Shown: positions 1 to 10,224 of the stretch, piece after piece
How the letters are laid out: each line of letters opens with the position of its first letter
Position numbering within the stretch: the first letter of the stretch is position 1
Assembly (NCBI RefSeq): GCF_016789985.1
Contig: NZ_JAEUOL010000031.1
Location: 1-51,420, forward strand
Source: Accumulibacter sp.
GTDB lineage: Bacteria > Pseudomonadota > Gammaproteobacteria > Burkholderiales > Rhodocyclaceae
Reading direction: 5' to 3'
Length of the DNA stretch: 51,420 bases
The notes under the pieces: generated by a model
What the model saw: only the letters and a program-made list of their open reading frames with translations
What the model was told of the DNA's origin: nothing
The model's database searches: none
Translations under genes and position numbers: made by a program

Positions 1-90
<90 letters not shown>

Positions 91-101
91 GTCGGGCGCG
101 A

Positions 102-110
102 ATATTAGCA
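102..110 (-). promoter_or_regulatory. Extended -10 promoter of tRNA-Ser
   Basis: On the minus strand TGC-TAATAT forms an extended -10 element ending 12 bp before the tRNA 5' end. No convincing -35 hexamer is visible at 17 bp, which is tolerable with an extended -10. It implies the tRNA has its own promoter and does not depend on read-through from serS. Confidence 0.45.
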
Positions 111-203
111 CAAGAACGTCTTTACACGCGCAGAGAGAATTGCCTTGTCCACCTGACGTGACCTTCCGCCGCAGCCAGCCGGCAATTCGACACGACCGCT
201 TGA

Positions 204-1496
<1,293 letters not shown>

Positions 1497-1584
1497 TCAG
1501 GTTGATGGTCGCCCGGCGACCTGGATATCGGCGCATCCCGCCTTCCCGTTGGCAGACCCGGGGACGGGGGGAGTTTCCCCTCTC

Positions 1585-2901
1585 TCAATCCTTCTTTTTC
1601 CCTGCCAGGCGATCAAGCTCGCGCAGATGCGCAAGTTTCTCGCCAATCCTTATCTCCAGGCCTCGCGCTACCGGTCGATACCACTCGACCGGCGGCATGC
1701 CTTCCGGAAAATAGTTCTCGCCGGCGGCATAGGCCGCCGCCTCATCGTGCGCATAGCGGTAGTCCCTGCCGTAACCGAGATCCTTCATCAGTCGCGTCGG
1801 CGCATTGCGCAAATGAACCGGAACCGGCCGCGAACCATCCCCCCCGATGAAACTGCGCGCCGCATTATACGCGAGGTAGCCGGCGTTCGACTTGGCCGCC
1901 ATCGCCAGGTAGAGAATCGCTTCAGCAAGCGCCAGCTCACCTTCCGGCGTACCGAGGCGCTCGTAAGTCTCTGCAGCATCGAGCGCAATGCGTGCGGCAC
2001 GGGGATCGGCCAGGCCGATGTCCTCCCAGGCCATGCGCACGATGCGGCGCGCCAGGTAGCGCGGATCGGCGCCACCGTCGAGCATGCGGCAGAACCAGTA
2101 CAGGGCGGCATCCGGCGAGGAGCCGCGCACCGCCTTGTGCAGCGCGGAGATCTGATCATAGAAGGCGTCACCGCCCTTGTCGAAACGGCGCAGGCTCTGT
2201 GCCAGAGCGTGGTCGATAAAATCACCGTCAATGCCGCGCAGCTCGCTTGCCCGCACTGCCGTGGCAACCTGCTCGACAAGGTTGAGCAGACGTCTGGCAT
2301 CACCGTCGGCGAAACCGATCAGCCGCGCGCGTGCATCTTCCTCGACATCCAGGCCGGGCAGTGCCTGCCGGCAGGCTCTTTCCAGGAGCTCGCCCATCTC
2401 GGCGGGCGAAAGCGGTTGCAGCACGTATACCGCAGCGCGCGAGAGAAGTGCCGAATTGACTTCGAAGGACGGGTTCTCGGTCGTTGCGCCGACCAGCGTG
2501 AGCAATCCCGCCTCGACGTAGGGCAGGAATGCATCCTGCTGCGCCTTGTTGAAACGATGCACTTCATCGACGAAGAGAATGGTCCGCCGACCATTGTGAG
2601 CACGACTGCCCTGCGCCCGGGCCACCGCCTCACGAATGTCCTTGACCCCCGAAAAGACGGCCGACAAGGCGATGAAGTCCGCCGCAAAGGCGTCGGCCAT
2701 CAGGCGGGCCAGAGTCGTCTTGCCAACGCCGGGCGGTCCCCAAAGAATCATGCTGTGCAGCTGCCCGGACTGAAAAGCCATCGCCAGTGGCTTTCCCGGC
2801 CCGAGCAGATGCCTCTGCCCAATCACTTCGGCCAGCGTCCGCGGACGCAATCGCTCGGCAAGTGGCACAGCCAAATAGTCTTCGGTGGAAAGGCCGTTCA
2901 T
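1585..2901 (-). CDS. rarA: Replication-associated recombination protein A (AAA+ ATPase)
   Basis: RarA/MgsA-family AAA+ ATPase, a clamp-loader-like protein acting at stalled forks with SSB. Walker [10 protein letters not shown] lies at residues ~55-63 and Walker [15 protein letters not shown] follows. The sensor region [19 protein letters not shown] and the C-terminal tetramerisation region ([21 protein letters not shown]) are both typical. The reading frame is open a further 91 codons upstream, but that stretch is arginine-rich and unlike the family; the start at [10 protein letters not shown] gives 438 residues, close to E. coli RarA (447). The Shine-Dalgarno (GAAG) is weak. It is probably co-transcribed with serS downstream. 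Confidence 0.95.
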   Translation of the reverse strand: MNGLSTEDYLAVPLAERLRPRTLAEVIGQRHLLGPGKPLAMAFQSGQLHSMILWGPPGVGKTTLARLMADAFAADFIALSAVFSGVKDIREAVARAQGSRAHNGRRTILFVDEVHRFNKAQQDAFLPYVEAGLLTLVGATTENPSFEVNSALLSRAAVYVLQPLSPAEMGELLERACRQALPGLDVEEDARARLIGFADGDARRLLNLVEQVATAVRASELRGIDGDFIDHALAQSLRRFDKGGDAFYDQISALHKAVRGSSPDAALYWFCRMLDGGADPRYLARRIVRMAWEDIGLADPRAARIALDAAETYERLGTPEGELALAEAILYLAMAAKSNAGYLAYNAARSFIGGDGSRPVPVHLRNAPTRLMKDLGYGRDYRYAHDEAAAYAAGENYFPEGMPPVEWYRPVARGLEIRIGEKLAHLRELDRLAGKKKD

Positions 2902-3235
2902 TCTTGTTTCTTCCCTGAAGCAGCAGACTGGGCGGCCTGCGACAAGGCTCTTCGACGCATCAGCCAGCCATCCTGTTGCTTCGAATGCTAACAGCTTTCC
3001 CGCTCTCTGCCGGCAGCGAAGCGCGCCGGAACGCGCCAGGCGACGCACTACCGTCCGCCGTGACGGCCTGGTACGGCGATCCGGCAACACAGAGTGCCGG
3101 CTGCGCCCGCGGTTCATGGTGGCCAGCACACGGTTGCAATTGATCGGCAACGTGAAGTTCGACACGGAAAACATGACCGGTTGAGGCTATTCTGTATTCG
3201 TTGTTGCAGGGCGCATCGTGAGGAGGGCTCAGGAA
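2902..3235. other. Intergenic region, rarA / small plus-strand gene
   Basis: 334 bp between two divergent genes. It must carry the promoters of rarA (minus) and of the small gene (plus). AT-rich patches near 3185-3210 (CTATTCTGTATTCG) could hold a plus-strand -10, but no clear -35/-10 pair stands out. Open frames here on both strands are arginine/proline-rich and look like high-GC noise. Confidence 0.5.
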
Positions 3236-3454
3236 TTGAAACAGGCGCTGAAACAGGAAAGCGTTAGAAGCGGAGTCGACCGCCGCCAGCTCGACACCGG
3301 TCCGCGCGGCAAGCTTCCGGAACGTCGACGTCAACCGGAACGTCGCCTGCCCGAACTGACCGAGATACACGACATCTCGTTCGAAGGCTTTCAGCTCCTT
3401 CTGGCGGGTACTGGCAAAGCTGCACCAAAATCGCCTTCACCCTCGACCGGCTGA
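3236..3454 (+). CDS. Small hypothetical protein, TTG start
   Basis: A 72-residue unrecognised protein. It starts at TTG 3236, preceded by a perfect AGGAGG at 3221-3226 with 9-nt spacing; a GTG in frame at 3218 is possible but the AGGAGG would then fall inside the gene. The composition is strikingly charged at the N-terminus (DRRQLDTGPRGKLPERR), then a more hydrophobic tail (ISFEGFQLLLAG). A strong intrinsic terminator follows 117 bp downstream (3571-3598), so there appears to be a complete transcription unit. No known family is recognised; the repeated ERR-x-PERRLPE pattern suggests a small RNA- or protein-binding peptide, but this is speculation. Confidence that it is a real gene is moderate. 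Confidence 0.5.
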   Translation: MKQALKQESVRSGVDRRQLDTGPRGKLPERRRQPERRLPELTEIHDISFEGFQLLLAGTGKAAPKSPSPSTG

Positions 3455-4046
3455 GCCAGCACACCGCGCGCCCATGACCCGCTCTGACGCGTCAGATTGC
3501 TGCCGATGGTCGGGTCGACAGACGCACAGGACACCTTCGGTCCCTCCTGCAGCCGAGAGGCCGGACGTTCGACCGGGTGGTACACCCGGTCTTTTTTTCG
3601 ACGCTCATCCGCCGGCTCCAGATCCCGGCCAGGGCACGGCCGTCACCGCCCGCTGCCGGCGAGACGCCATCTGCCGCACCTCTTCATCGCCGGTTCGGGC
3701 TGGTCGCTCTCGTGATCGGGTGCAGGTCGGCGCCAGCGCAGATGCTCCAGAGGCCGGCCCCAGAACTTGATCCACCCAACGGTCTTGCTCGACGACCGCG
3801 ATCTCCGGCAAGACATGGTTTGGATCGTCCCCTCTCCTCCCGTTGCGTGGTCTGCCACTTGCCGGGAAGCGGCTCCGTCTTCACTCACACAAGGGCGTTC
3901 GACAAGCCGTCGGCCCTCCAGATATACTCCACTCACAGGTCTGCGCGGCGCGCCGGACAGCGGCACCGGCAAGCTTTCTTCATCCGTACCGCCCGGCCCC
4001 GCTGCCCGATCCGGGTGAGAGCAGGTTTCCATAGCAGGAGAGCGAC
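3455..4046. other. Gene-poor region with one terminator
   Basis: 592 bp between the small gene and the sensor gene. The only clear element is the plus-strand terminator at 3571-3598. The remaining frames are short, overlap each other on both strands, and have low-complexity Arg/Pro/Ser composition without any family resemblance. A decayed gene remnant cannot be excluded. Confidence 0.45.
3571..3598 (+). terminator. Rho-independent terminator
   Basis: A perfect 9-bp stem GACCGGGTG / CACCCGGTC with a 3-nt loop (GTA), followed directly by seven T residues on the plus strand. It is one of the clearest intrinsic terminators in the window and ends transcription from the small gene at 3236-3454. 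Confidence 0.9.
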
Positions 4047-5762
4047 GTGGGCAGAGTTTCCAGCAGCTTGCGCATCGGGGAAAAAATCGGCGCCGGTTTT
4101 GCCGTGGTCGGTCTGCTGTTGATCGGCGTCATCTGGCACTATCAACTGACCCTGAAGTCGGTCCTTGCCGACCATCAGCAACTGCAACAAGTGTATGAAG
4201 TGCGCAAGTCACTGGCGCTCGAAATCGAGGTCGAGATGGCTGCCATACGCGATGCCGAGAAGAACTTCCTGCTGCGGCATCAGGAGCGCTTCGCCGACGA
4301 AGTCGATCGCCATCTGCAGAGCATGCACGATAAAGTGACGAGACTGGCAACGGTGGATCAGCAGTCGGGCCAGACGGCCAACCAGTTGCAGGCTCTGATG
4401 AACAGCTACGAGCAGAGTTTTCGGGCAGTCGCCGACGCTTGGCGGGCCATGGGGCTGGACGAGAACTCGGGTATCCAGGGCGCCTTCCGTCAGAAGATTC
4501 ATCGCCTGCACGAGTTGTCCGCCCAGTACGACGTCGATCATCTGTTCACCGTCCTGCTGCAGATTCGCCGCAACGAAAAGGACCTTGCCCTGCGCCGCGA
4601 TCCTGCTTACCGGGAGCGAGTTCGCAAGTTGCTCCCCGAGTTTCGCCAACTGATCGAGCAATCCCGGCTACCGGCTGCGGTGCGACAAAAACTGCTTGCC
4701 GAACTGACCATCTACGCCAGGGCCTTCGAGGACTACGCTGACAATGCCCTCGAGGCCGGCTACGATGGTGGCGGCAAGGGGCCGTTCCGTGATGCGGCAC
4801 AGCGTATCGAAGCCATGCTCAACGCCCATTACGTGCCCCATCTGGAAACCAGCGTTCTCCAGCTACGCCGTCGGGAGAAGGATTTCCTGTTGCGCGGCGA
4901 CGAATCCTACCCGCCCATGGTGGCCGAACTGGCACGGACGATTCGTTCGCAGATCGCCGAATCAGCCCTGGCTCAGTCCGATAAAGAGCTTCTCCTCGGG
5001 CTGCTGCGCGACTACCAGCGCAGTTTCCTGGTTCTTGTGTCGCAACGTGCCGACATCACCATCAGGACCGGCGAAATGAATGCCGCCGCCGATCAGGTTG
5101 CGCCACTGATCGAGGCCAACGTGGCACAGGCGAACCAGATGATGGCCAGCCGGGTCGCCGGGATCGAGCAAGCCTCCCGGGCCAGTGTGCGACTGGGCAT
5201 CATCGTCACGGGCTGCGCGATTGGTCTCGCCGTCGTCCTGGCGGTCGTCATCACCGCCCGCATCGTCCGCCCCGTCCGGCAGATGGCCGGGCTGCTCGAC
5301 GATCTGGCTTACGGCACACCGACCGGGCGGGTCCCGACGGTGCGCGGTGGACGCAACGAAATCAACGCCATGGGAGAATCGCTGAACGCCCTGCTCGATC
5401 ATCGCGCCAGCTTCCTCGGTTGGTGGAAGGCATCGATGGAAGAGCTGCGTGCCCGGCGTGACGTGGAGAATGCGACCAACGACAATCAACGCGACAGCGC
5501 CATCATCGAGCTGCGCGCTGCCAGTATCGCGAAGATTCAGCAACTCAACGCACTGCGTGGCCGCCTGATGCTGCATGCGCAACGCATGGTCGAGCTGGCG
5601 CAGCGCTGGCGCACGAGCGGCAAACTGACCGCCGAAGACGCCCGGGCGCTCGAACACGCCACGCAGGGAATGGAAACGTTGTGCGCCGTCCTGGCGGTCG
5701 AGGAAGAGGCCCCCGTGCCAGCGGCTGCGACGGATGCCATCGAGCCGATGATCAGCCGATGA
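4047..5762 (+). CDS. Membrane sensor with helical periplasmic domain and HAMP, no recognised output domain
   Basis: 571 residues, GTG start preceded by CAGGAG at 4035-4040. One transmembrane helix lies at ~residues 12-33 (FAVVGLLLIGVIW) and a second at ~388-412 (LGIIVTGCAIGLAVVLAVV). Between them is a ~350-residue all-helical periplasmic domain with two internally similar segments containing the RR-x-EKD-x-LLR signature (IRRNEKDLALRRD; LRRREKDFLLRGD). This is the helical bimodular (HBM) type of ligand-binding domain found in chemoreceptors. A HAMP linker follows (RIVRPVRQMAGLLDDL). The C-terminal ~130 residues are helical but lack the chemoreceptor hairpin, a kinase, or a GGDEF/EAL domain. 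It may signal through a partner protein. Function beyond sensing is unknown. Confidence 0.85.
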   Translation: MGRVSSSLRIGEKIGAGFAVVGLLLIGVIWHYQLTLKSVLADHQQLQQVYEVRKSLALEIEVEMAAIRDAEKNFLLRHQERFADEVDRHLQSMHDKVTRLATVDQQSGQTANQLQALMNSYEQSFRAVADAWRAMGLDENSGIQGAFRQKIHRLHELSAQYDVDHLFTVLLQIRRNEKDLALRRDPAYRERVRKLLPEFRQLIEQSRLPAAVRQKLLAELTIYARAFEDYADNALEAGYDGGGKGPFRDAAQRIEAMLNAHYVPHLETSVLQLRRREKDFLLRGDESYPPMVAELARTIRSQIAESALAQSDKELLLGLLRDYQRSFLVLVSQRADITIRTGEMNAAADQVAPLIEANVAQANQMMASRVAGIEQASRASVRLGIIVTGCAIGLAVVLAVVITARIVRPVRQMAGLLDDLAYGTPTGRVPTVRGGRNEINAMGESLNALLDHRASFLGWWKASMEELRARRDVENATNDNQRDSAIIELRAASIAKIQQLNALRGRLMLHAQRMVELAQRWRTSGKLTAEDARALEHATQGMETLCAVLAVEEEAPVPAAATDAIEPMISR

Positions 5763-5881
5763 TCCGGCGGCGACTACCTGCCGGCCGCCAGGCGCACGCG
5801 GCTCGGGCCGTCGCCACCGCACAGCCGGTTCGCGCGAGCGCCACGGCCTGACTGGAATGCACCGCATCTCCGGCCACACCG

Positions 5882-6631
5882 TCAGGCCATCGACCGAGTC
5901 CGAGTATCCAGATCAGTCCATTGCCCCGCGCTGAAACCTTCGATCGGTCTGAAGTTCGCCTTGTAGGCCATCTTCCGGCTATTGCGAATCCAGTAGCCGA
6001 GATACAGGTAGGGCAGATCGTTGGCGACGCACTGGGCGATCTGCCAGACGATGTTGTAGGTGCCCAGACTCGCCGCCGGCAGTGCAGGATCAAAAAACGT
6101 GTAAACCGAGGACAGACCGTCATTCAGCACGTCAAGGATGCTCACCATGCGCAGGACACCACACTCACTGAACTCGATCAAACGCGTGTCCACCCGGCTT
6201 TGCAGCAGGAAGTGGGTGTACTGTTCGTGGCTGTCCTGATCCATCCCGCCGCCGGCATGCCTGACCGACTGGTAACGCAGATAAAGCTGATAGTGGTCGT
6301 CGCGAAAGCAGAGCGGCAGCTCGCGCGCCTGCAGCCCGGCATGCATCCTGATGCTGCGGCGCTGACTGCGCGAGGGTTGAAACCGCTCAACCGGGACACG
6401 AACCGGAACGCAGGCCTGGCAGTGGTCACACTTCGGCCGATAGGTAAACACGCCGCTGCGCCGAAAGCCGCTGCGCACGAGTTCGCCATAAACCTCGGTG
6501 TTGATCAGGTGGCTGGGCGTCGCCACCTGCGAACGTGCCCACTCTCCCGCCAGGTAGCTGCAGTTGTAGGGTGCCGTGGCGTAGAACTGCAACAGGGAGA
6601 ACGGCAGCTCGGAGTCGTTGAGTCGCGACAT
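5882..6631 (-). CDS. bpt: Aspartate/glutamate leucyltransferase
   Basis: Bacterial Bpt (ATE family), which adds leucine from Leu-tRNA to N-terminal Asp or Glu so that the protein becomes a ClpS/ClpAP substrate (N-degron pathway). The N-terminal cysteine signature [12 protein letters not shown] is present, as is the C-terminal acyltransferase region ([24 protein letters not shown]). 249 residues is normal length. The start is 6 nt after the stop of aat on the same strand, so the two N-degron transferases are almost certainly co-expressed. The arginyltransferase name used for eukaryotic homologues does not apply, since this shorter bacterial form is Leu-specific. Confidence 0.93.
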   Translation of the reverse strand: MSRLNDSELPFSLLQFYATAPYNCSYLAGEWARSQVATPSHLINTEVYGELVRSGFRRSGVFTYRPKCDHCQACVPVRVPVERFQPSRSQRRSIRMHAGLQARELPLCFRDDHYQLYLRYQSVRHAGGGMDQDSHEQYTHFLLQSRVDTRLIEFSECGVLRMVSILDVLNDGLSSVYTFFDPALPAASLGTYNIVWQIAQCVANDLPYLYLGYWIRNSRKMAYKANFRPIEGFSAGQWTDLDTRTRSMA

Positions 6632-6637
6632 TGTCAG

Positions 6638-7345
6638 CTAGTTCCAGGGTTGGCTGGCAGCATCGGTCGGCCAGCGGCCGGGCTGCCAGGCTTGCACCAC
6701 CAGCACGCGCAGGCGATCCATGAACAGCGCGCGCGGAATCTCCCGCGCGCCGAGCGAGGCGAGATGCGGAGTGCTCATCTGGCAATCTATCATGCCGAAG
6801 CTTTCCTCTTCAAGGAAGCGGGCGAGATGAGCAGCGGCGACCTTCGATGCATCGGCGGAGCGTGCGAACATCGACTCGCCGTAGAACATGCGGCCGATCG
6901 CCAGGCCATAAAGGCCGCCGACCAGCCTGCCCTCGAACCAGGTCTCGACCGAGTGGGCAATCCCTTGCTGGAACAGCTTCCAATAGGCATTCTGCATCTC
7001 GCTCGTGATCCAGGTACCGTCCTGGCCGGGACGTGGCGCCTCGGCACAGGCGCGGATGACGGCCGGAAAATCACTGTCCAGCCTTACCTCGAAACAGCCC
7101 GAGCGCAGGCGACGGCGTAGCGAGCGCGCAATGCGGAATTCCGCCGGAAACAGCACCATCCGCGGGTCGGGACTCCACCAGAGGATGGGTTCGCCGCTCG
7201 CATACCACGGGAAGATGCCACGCTGATAGGCGTCGAGCAAACGTCGGGGGGACAGGTCGCCGCCGGCACAGAGCAGGCCGTTCGGTTCGCGCAAGGCCCG
7301 CTCCAGTGGCGGAAAGGGTGCACCGCGTTCGAGCCAGGGAATCAT
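6638..7345 (-). CDS. aat: Leucyl/phenylalanyl-tRNA-protein transferase
   Basis: Aat transfers Leu or Phe from aminoacyl-tRNA to N-terminal Lys/Arg, creating primary N-degrons read by ClpS. Diagnostic segments are FPPLERALREPNGLLCAGG, RGIFPWY, ILWWSPDPRMVLFP and GRMFYGESMF. 235 residues is standard. The start codon overlaps the stop of fbpC by 4 bp (ATGA), so translation of aat is probably coupled to that of the ferric-transport ATPase, and bpt follows after 6 nt. The operon order is fbpC-aat-bpt. Confidence 0.95.
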   Translation of the reverse strand: MIPWLERGAPFPPLERALREPNGLLCAGGDLSPRRLLDAYQRGIFPWYASGEPILWWSPDPRMVLFPAEFRIARSLRRRLRSGCFEVRLDSDFPAVIRACAEAPRPGQDGTWITSEMQNAYWKLFQQGIAHSVETWFEGRLVGGLYGLAIGRMFYGESMFARSADASKVAAAHLARFLEEESFGMIDCQMSTPHLASLGAREIPRALFMDRLRVLVVQAWQPGRWPTDAASQPWN

Positions 7346-8451
7346 CGATGGAACTGAACGGTCCGTGGCGTCACGGCAGGGCTACGCACCGGCGTCTTGA
7401 AGGCGACGACGTGGTCCACATCGAGACGAATGCCGATCCTTTCACCGATCGCGTGGTTGTGATGCGATGGAACCAGCGAAAGCACTTCGACACCGCTGGC
7501 CAGACGCAGGGTATAGAGAATCTCGGCACCCCGGAAGGCCTTGTGCCGTACTTCGGCCAGCAATCCAGCCTGGTCGTCGTGGATGATGTCGTCCGGGCGC
7601 AGCAGCACCTCAACGCCGCAACCCTTGCCGCAAGCCTCGCATCCCTGACTGCATTCGAGCGGCAAGCGCGATTCGAGAAGACCCAGTTCCACCTCCACAC
7701 GACTTTCGTCGATCACCACTCCCGGCAGGAAGACGCCCTGGCCGACGAAATCGGCTACGAAATGGTTGGCTGGCTGATGATACACCCGGTACGGCGTATC
7801 CCACTGCTGAATGCTGCCACCCGCCATGACGCCCACTTCGTCGGCCATGGCAAAGGCCTCGTGCTGATCGTGGGTGACCAGCACCGCGGTGATCCTCTGA
7901 CTCTTGAGGATGGCGCGCACTTCCAGCGACAGGCGTTCGCGCAGATCGACGTCGAGATTGGAGAAGGGCTCGTCGAGCAGGATCAGTTGCGGCTGCGGCG
8001 CCAACGCTCGAGCCAGCGCGACGCGCTGCTGCTGGCCGCCGGAGAGTTCGTGCGGATACTTGGTGCCCTGACCGCTGAGACCAACGGTGTCCAGCAATTC
8101 GCTGACCCGGCTGCGTCGCTCGCTACCGCCCAGGCGGGCAAGCCCGAAACCGATGTTGGCGGCAACCGTCAGGTGCGGGAAGAGCGCGTAGTCCTGAAAG
8201 ACCATGCCGATCCGTCGCTGCTCTGGTGGGAGGCGCAGGCCGGCGCTGCTGACCAGACGGCCATCGACACGAATCTCCCCGGCGGCGATCTCCTCGAAGC
8301 CGGCGATGCAGCGCAGCAGGGTTGTCTTGCCACAACCCGAAGGCCCGAGCAAGCAGGCGATGCTGCCCGACTCGACGGCAAAGCTCACCCCATCGACCAC
8401 GGTGTGTGTACCGTAGCGCTGAACGATTCCCTGCAGTTCAAGGTGTGCCAT
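7342..8451 (-). CDS. fbpC: Ferric iron ABC transporter, ATP-binding protein
   Basis: ATPase of an FbpABC-type Fe(III) importer. With the start at MAHLELQGIV, Walker A GPSGCGKT is at ~36-43; the signature LSGGQQQRVALARAL, Walker B LILLDEPFSNLD and the H-loop VTHDQHEAFAMAD follow in order. The C-terminal ~130 residues form the regulatory TOBE-like domain (LLRPDDIIHDD) typical of FbpC/PotA. An in-frame ATG at 8472 (MPDEQTTM...) is an alternative start; neither has a strong Shine-Dalgarno. fbpB is divergent, with a Fur-box-like element between them, while aat and bpt follow in the same operon. Confidence 0.92.
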   Translation of the reverse strand: MAHLELQGIVQRYGTHTVVDGVSFAVESGSIACLLGPSGCGKTTLLRCIAGFEEIAAGEIRVDGRLVSSAGLRLPPEQRRIGMVFQDYALFPHLTVAANIGFGLARLGGSERRSRVSELLDTVGLSGQGTKYPHELSGGQQQRVALARALAPQPQLILLDEPFSNLDVDLRERLSLEVRAILKSQRITAVLVTHDQHEAFAMADEVGVMAGGSIQQWDTPYRVYHQPANHFVADFVGQGVFLPGVVIDESRVEVELGLLESRLPLECSQGCEACGKGCGVEVLLRPDDIIHDDQAGLLAEVRHKAFRGAEILYTLRLASGVEVLSLVPSHHNHAIGERIGIRLDVDHVVAFKTPVRSPAVTPRTVQFHR

Positions 8452-8534
8452 CGTGGTTTGCTCGTCAGGCATGGGCGGTCGACAAACCCTGTTTGCAACT
8501 CCGGCGACACAGGGGGCCGCGAATCCCGGCACGC

Positions 8535-8553
8535 CAATTATAATTCTCATTTA
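8535..8553. promoter_or_regulatory. Fur-box-like operator between fbpC and fbpB
   Basis: On the minus strand TGAGAATTATAATTG matches the 7-1-7 Fur consensus (TGATAAT-N-ATTATCA) at about 10 of 14 positions. It sits in the divergent gap, 12 bp before fbpB and 83 bp before fbpC, and is the only AT-rich block there. Iron-dependent repression of both directions is inferred. Confidence 0.6.
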
Positions 8554-8564
8554 CCCGTCCAGCC

Positions 8565-10199
8565 ATGATCAGCCTGCGCCTCAATCCCCTGCTCCTCGTT
8601 TCGGTCACCATCGCCGCCCTGGTCGCCCTGCCGGTGGTCAGCGTACTGACCAACATCCTGAGCGGCGGCACCGGGGCAACCTGGTCGCATCTGGCGGCCA
8701 CCGTCCTGCCGGACTACGTTGCCAATACCTTGCTGCTCTGCTTCGCGGTAGGTGCCGGCGTACTGCTCATCGGAGTCGCCACGGCCTGGCTGACGGCAAT
8801 GCACGATTTTCCGGGACGCCGGGTTTTCGAATGGGCACTGGTCTTGCCGATGGCCATGCCGGCTTATGTTCTGGCCTACGTCTATACCGATTTTCTGCAG
8901 TTTGTCGGCCCGCTGCAGACCTTTCTGCGCGAGTTGTTCGGCTGGAACAAGGCAGATTACTGGTTTCCCGAGGTGCGCAGCCTCGGGAGCGCAGCGGCCA
9001 TGTTCGTCTTCGTCCTCTATCCCTACGTCTATCTGCTGGCCCGTACTGCTTTCATCGAACGCACCAGCGGCATGCTGGAGGCCTCGCGAACGCTCGGCCT
9101 CGGACCCTGGCGCAGCTTTTTCCGGGTTTCGCTGCCGCTCGCCAGACCGGCCGTGGCAGCGGGTGCGAGCCTGGCCCTGATGGAAACACTGGCCGATTAC
9201 GGGACCGTTTCCTACTTCGGCGTGCAGACCTTTACCACCGGCATTTATCGCGCCTGGTTCTCGCTCGGCGATCGCATCGCTGCCGCGCAACTGGCTGCCG
9301 CCCTGCTCGCCTTCGTCGTCCTTCTACTGCTTATCGAATGGCACTCACGCGGTCGCGCTCGCTTTAACGACACTACCGCGCGTCACCGTCAGTTCCCCGG
9401 TCGTCGACTGACCGGCGGGCGTGCCTGGCTGGCCACGGCGACCTGCGCCCTGCCGCTGGGGATCGGCTTCCTGCTGCCGGCCTGCCTCCTGCTGCGGCTG
9501 GCCCTGACCGACAGCGAGACGCCTCTCGGCGGCCATTTCGCCGCCCTGGCGCGCAACAGTTTCCTGCTTGCCGGCCTGACGGCGCTGCTTGCCTTGGCCC
9601 TGGCCGTACTGCTGGCGTATGGCGCGCGACTCTCGCGAGGAATGTTTGCCCCGGCACTGAACCGCCTGGTCGGTCTCGGCTACGCGGTGCCTGGTTCGGT
9701 GATCGCCGTGGGTGTGCTGATTCCGGTGACCCGCCTTGACCACTGGCTAGCCGAGCAGTGGCAGCACTGGTATGGCGACAACCCCGGACTGCTGCTCACC
9801 GGCGGCATCGCGGCGCTGGTCTACGCCTACCTCGTGCGCTTCCTGGCGGTCGCCCTGCAAGCCGTAGGCACCAGCTTGGCCAAGATCACGCGGAGCATGG
9901 ATGACGCTGCGCGCAGCCTGGGGCTCGGCCAGACGGCGACCCTGCGCCGCGTCCACCTGCCGATTCTGCGCGGCAGTCTGTTCACCGCCTGCCTGCTGGT
10001 TTTCGTTGACGTGATGAAGGAGTTGCCGGCGACGCTGGTCATGCGCCCCTTTGACTTCGACACGCTGGCGACGCAGGCCTACACCCTGGCCTCCGACGAG
10101 CGCCTGGCGGAAGCGGCCAGCGTGTCGCTGGCCATTGTCGCCGTCGGCCTGCTGCCGCTGATTCTCCTGTCACACCAGATCTCGCGCCAGCGCCGCTGA
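8565..10199 (+). CDS. fbpB: Ferric iron ABC transporter, permease
   Basis: Fused double-length permease of the FbpB/HitB type, 544 residues with about 12 predicted transmembrane helices. Each half carries the cytoplasmic EAA loop that docks on the ATPase: EASRTLGLGPWRSFFRV in the first and DAARSLGLGQTATLRRV in the second. It pairs with fbpC (divergent) and fbpA (convergent). The start ATG lies immediately after the Fur-like element, with a poor Shine-Dalgarno, so regulation by Fur would directly occlude initiation. Confidence 0.94.
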   Translation: MISLRLNPLLLVSVTIAALVALPVVSVLTNILSGGTGATWSHLAATVLPDYVANTLLLCFAVGAGVLLIGVATAWLTAMHDFPGRRVFEWALVLPMAMPAYVLAYVYTDFLQFVGPLQTFLRELFGWNKADYWFPEVRSLGSAAAMFVFVLYPYVYLLARTAFIERTSGMLEASRTLGLGPWRSFFRVSLPLARPAVAAGASLALMETLADYGTVSYFGVQTFTTGIYRAWFSLGDRIAAAQLAAALLAFVVLLLLIEWHSRGRARFNDTTARHRQFPGRRLTGGRAWLATATCALPLGIGFLLPACLLLRLALTDSETPLGGHFAALARNSFLLAGLTALLALALAVLLAYGARLSRGMFAPALNRLVGLGYAVPGSVIAVGVLIPVTRLDHWLAEQWQHWYGDNPGLLLTGGIAALVYAYLVRFLAVALQAVGTSLAKITRSMDDAARSLGLGQTATLRRVHLPILRGSLFTACLLVFVDVMKELPATLVMRPFDFDTLATQAYTLASDERLAEAASVSLAIVAVGLLPLILLSHQISRQRR

Positions 10200-10224
10200 G
10201 CAGCATGCGCCTGCCTGCTGCTCA
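10197..10224. terminator. Hairpin shared by the stops of fbpB and fbpA
   Basis: TGAGCAGCA is followed by a 10-nt loop and TGCTGCTCA, a perfect 9-bp stem. The left arm begins with the fbpB TGA stop and the right arm ends with the complement of the fbpA TGA stop, so one symmetric hairpin contains both stop codons. There is no T-run on either side, so it is a termination or mRNA 3'-end stability element by inference only. Confidence 0.5.

Noticed and set aside
3601..4046. Overlapping short frames that might be a decayed transposase or other gene
   Set aside because: No catalytic motif, no inverted repeats and no consistent frame; left as an unexplained gene-poor stretch.
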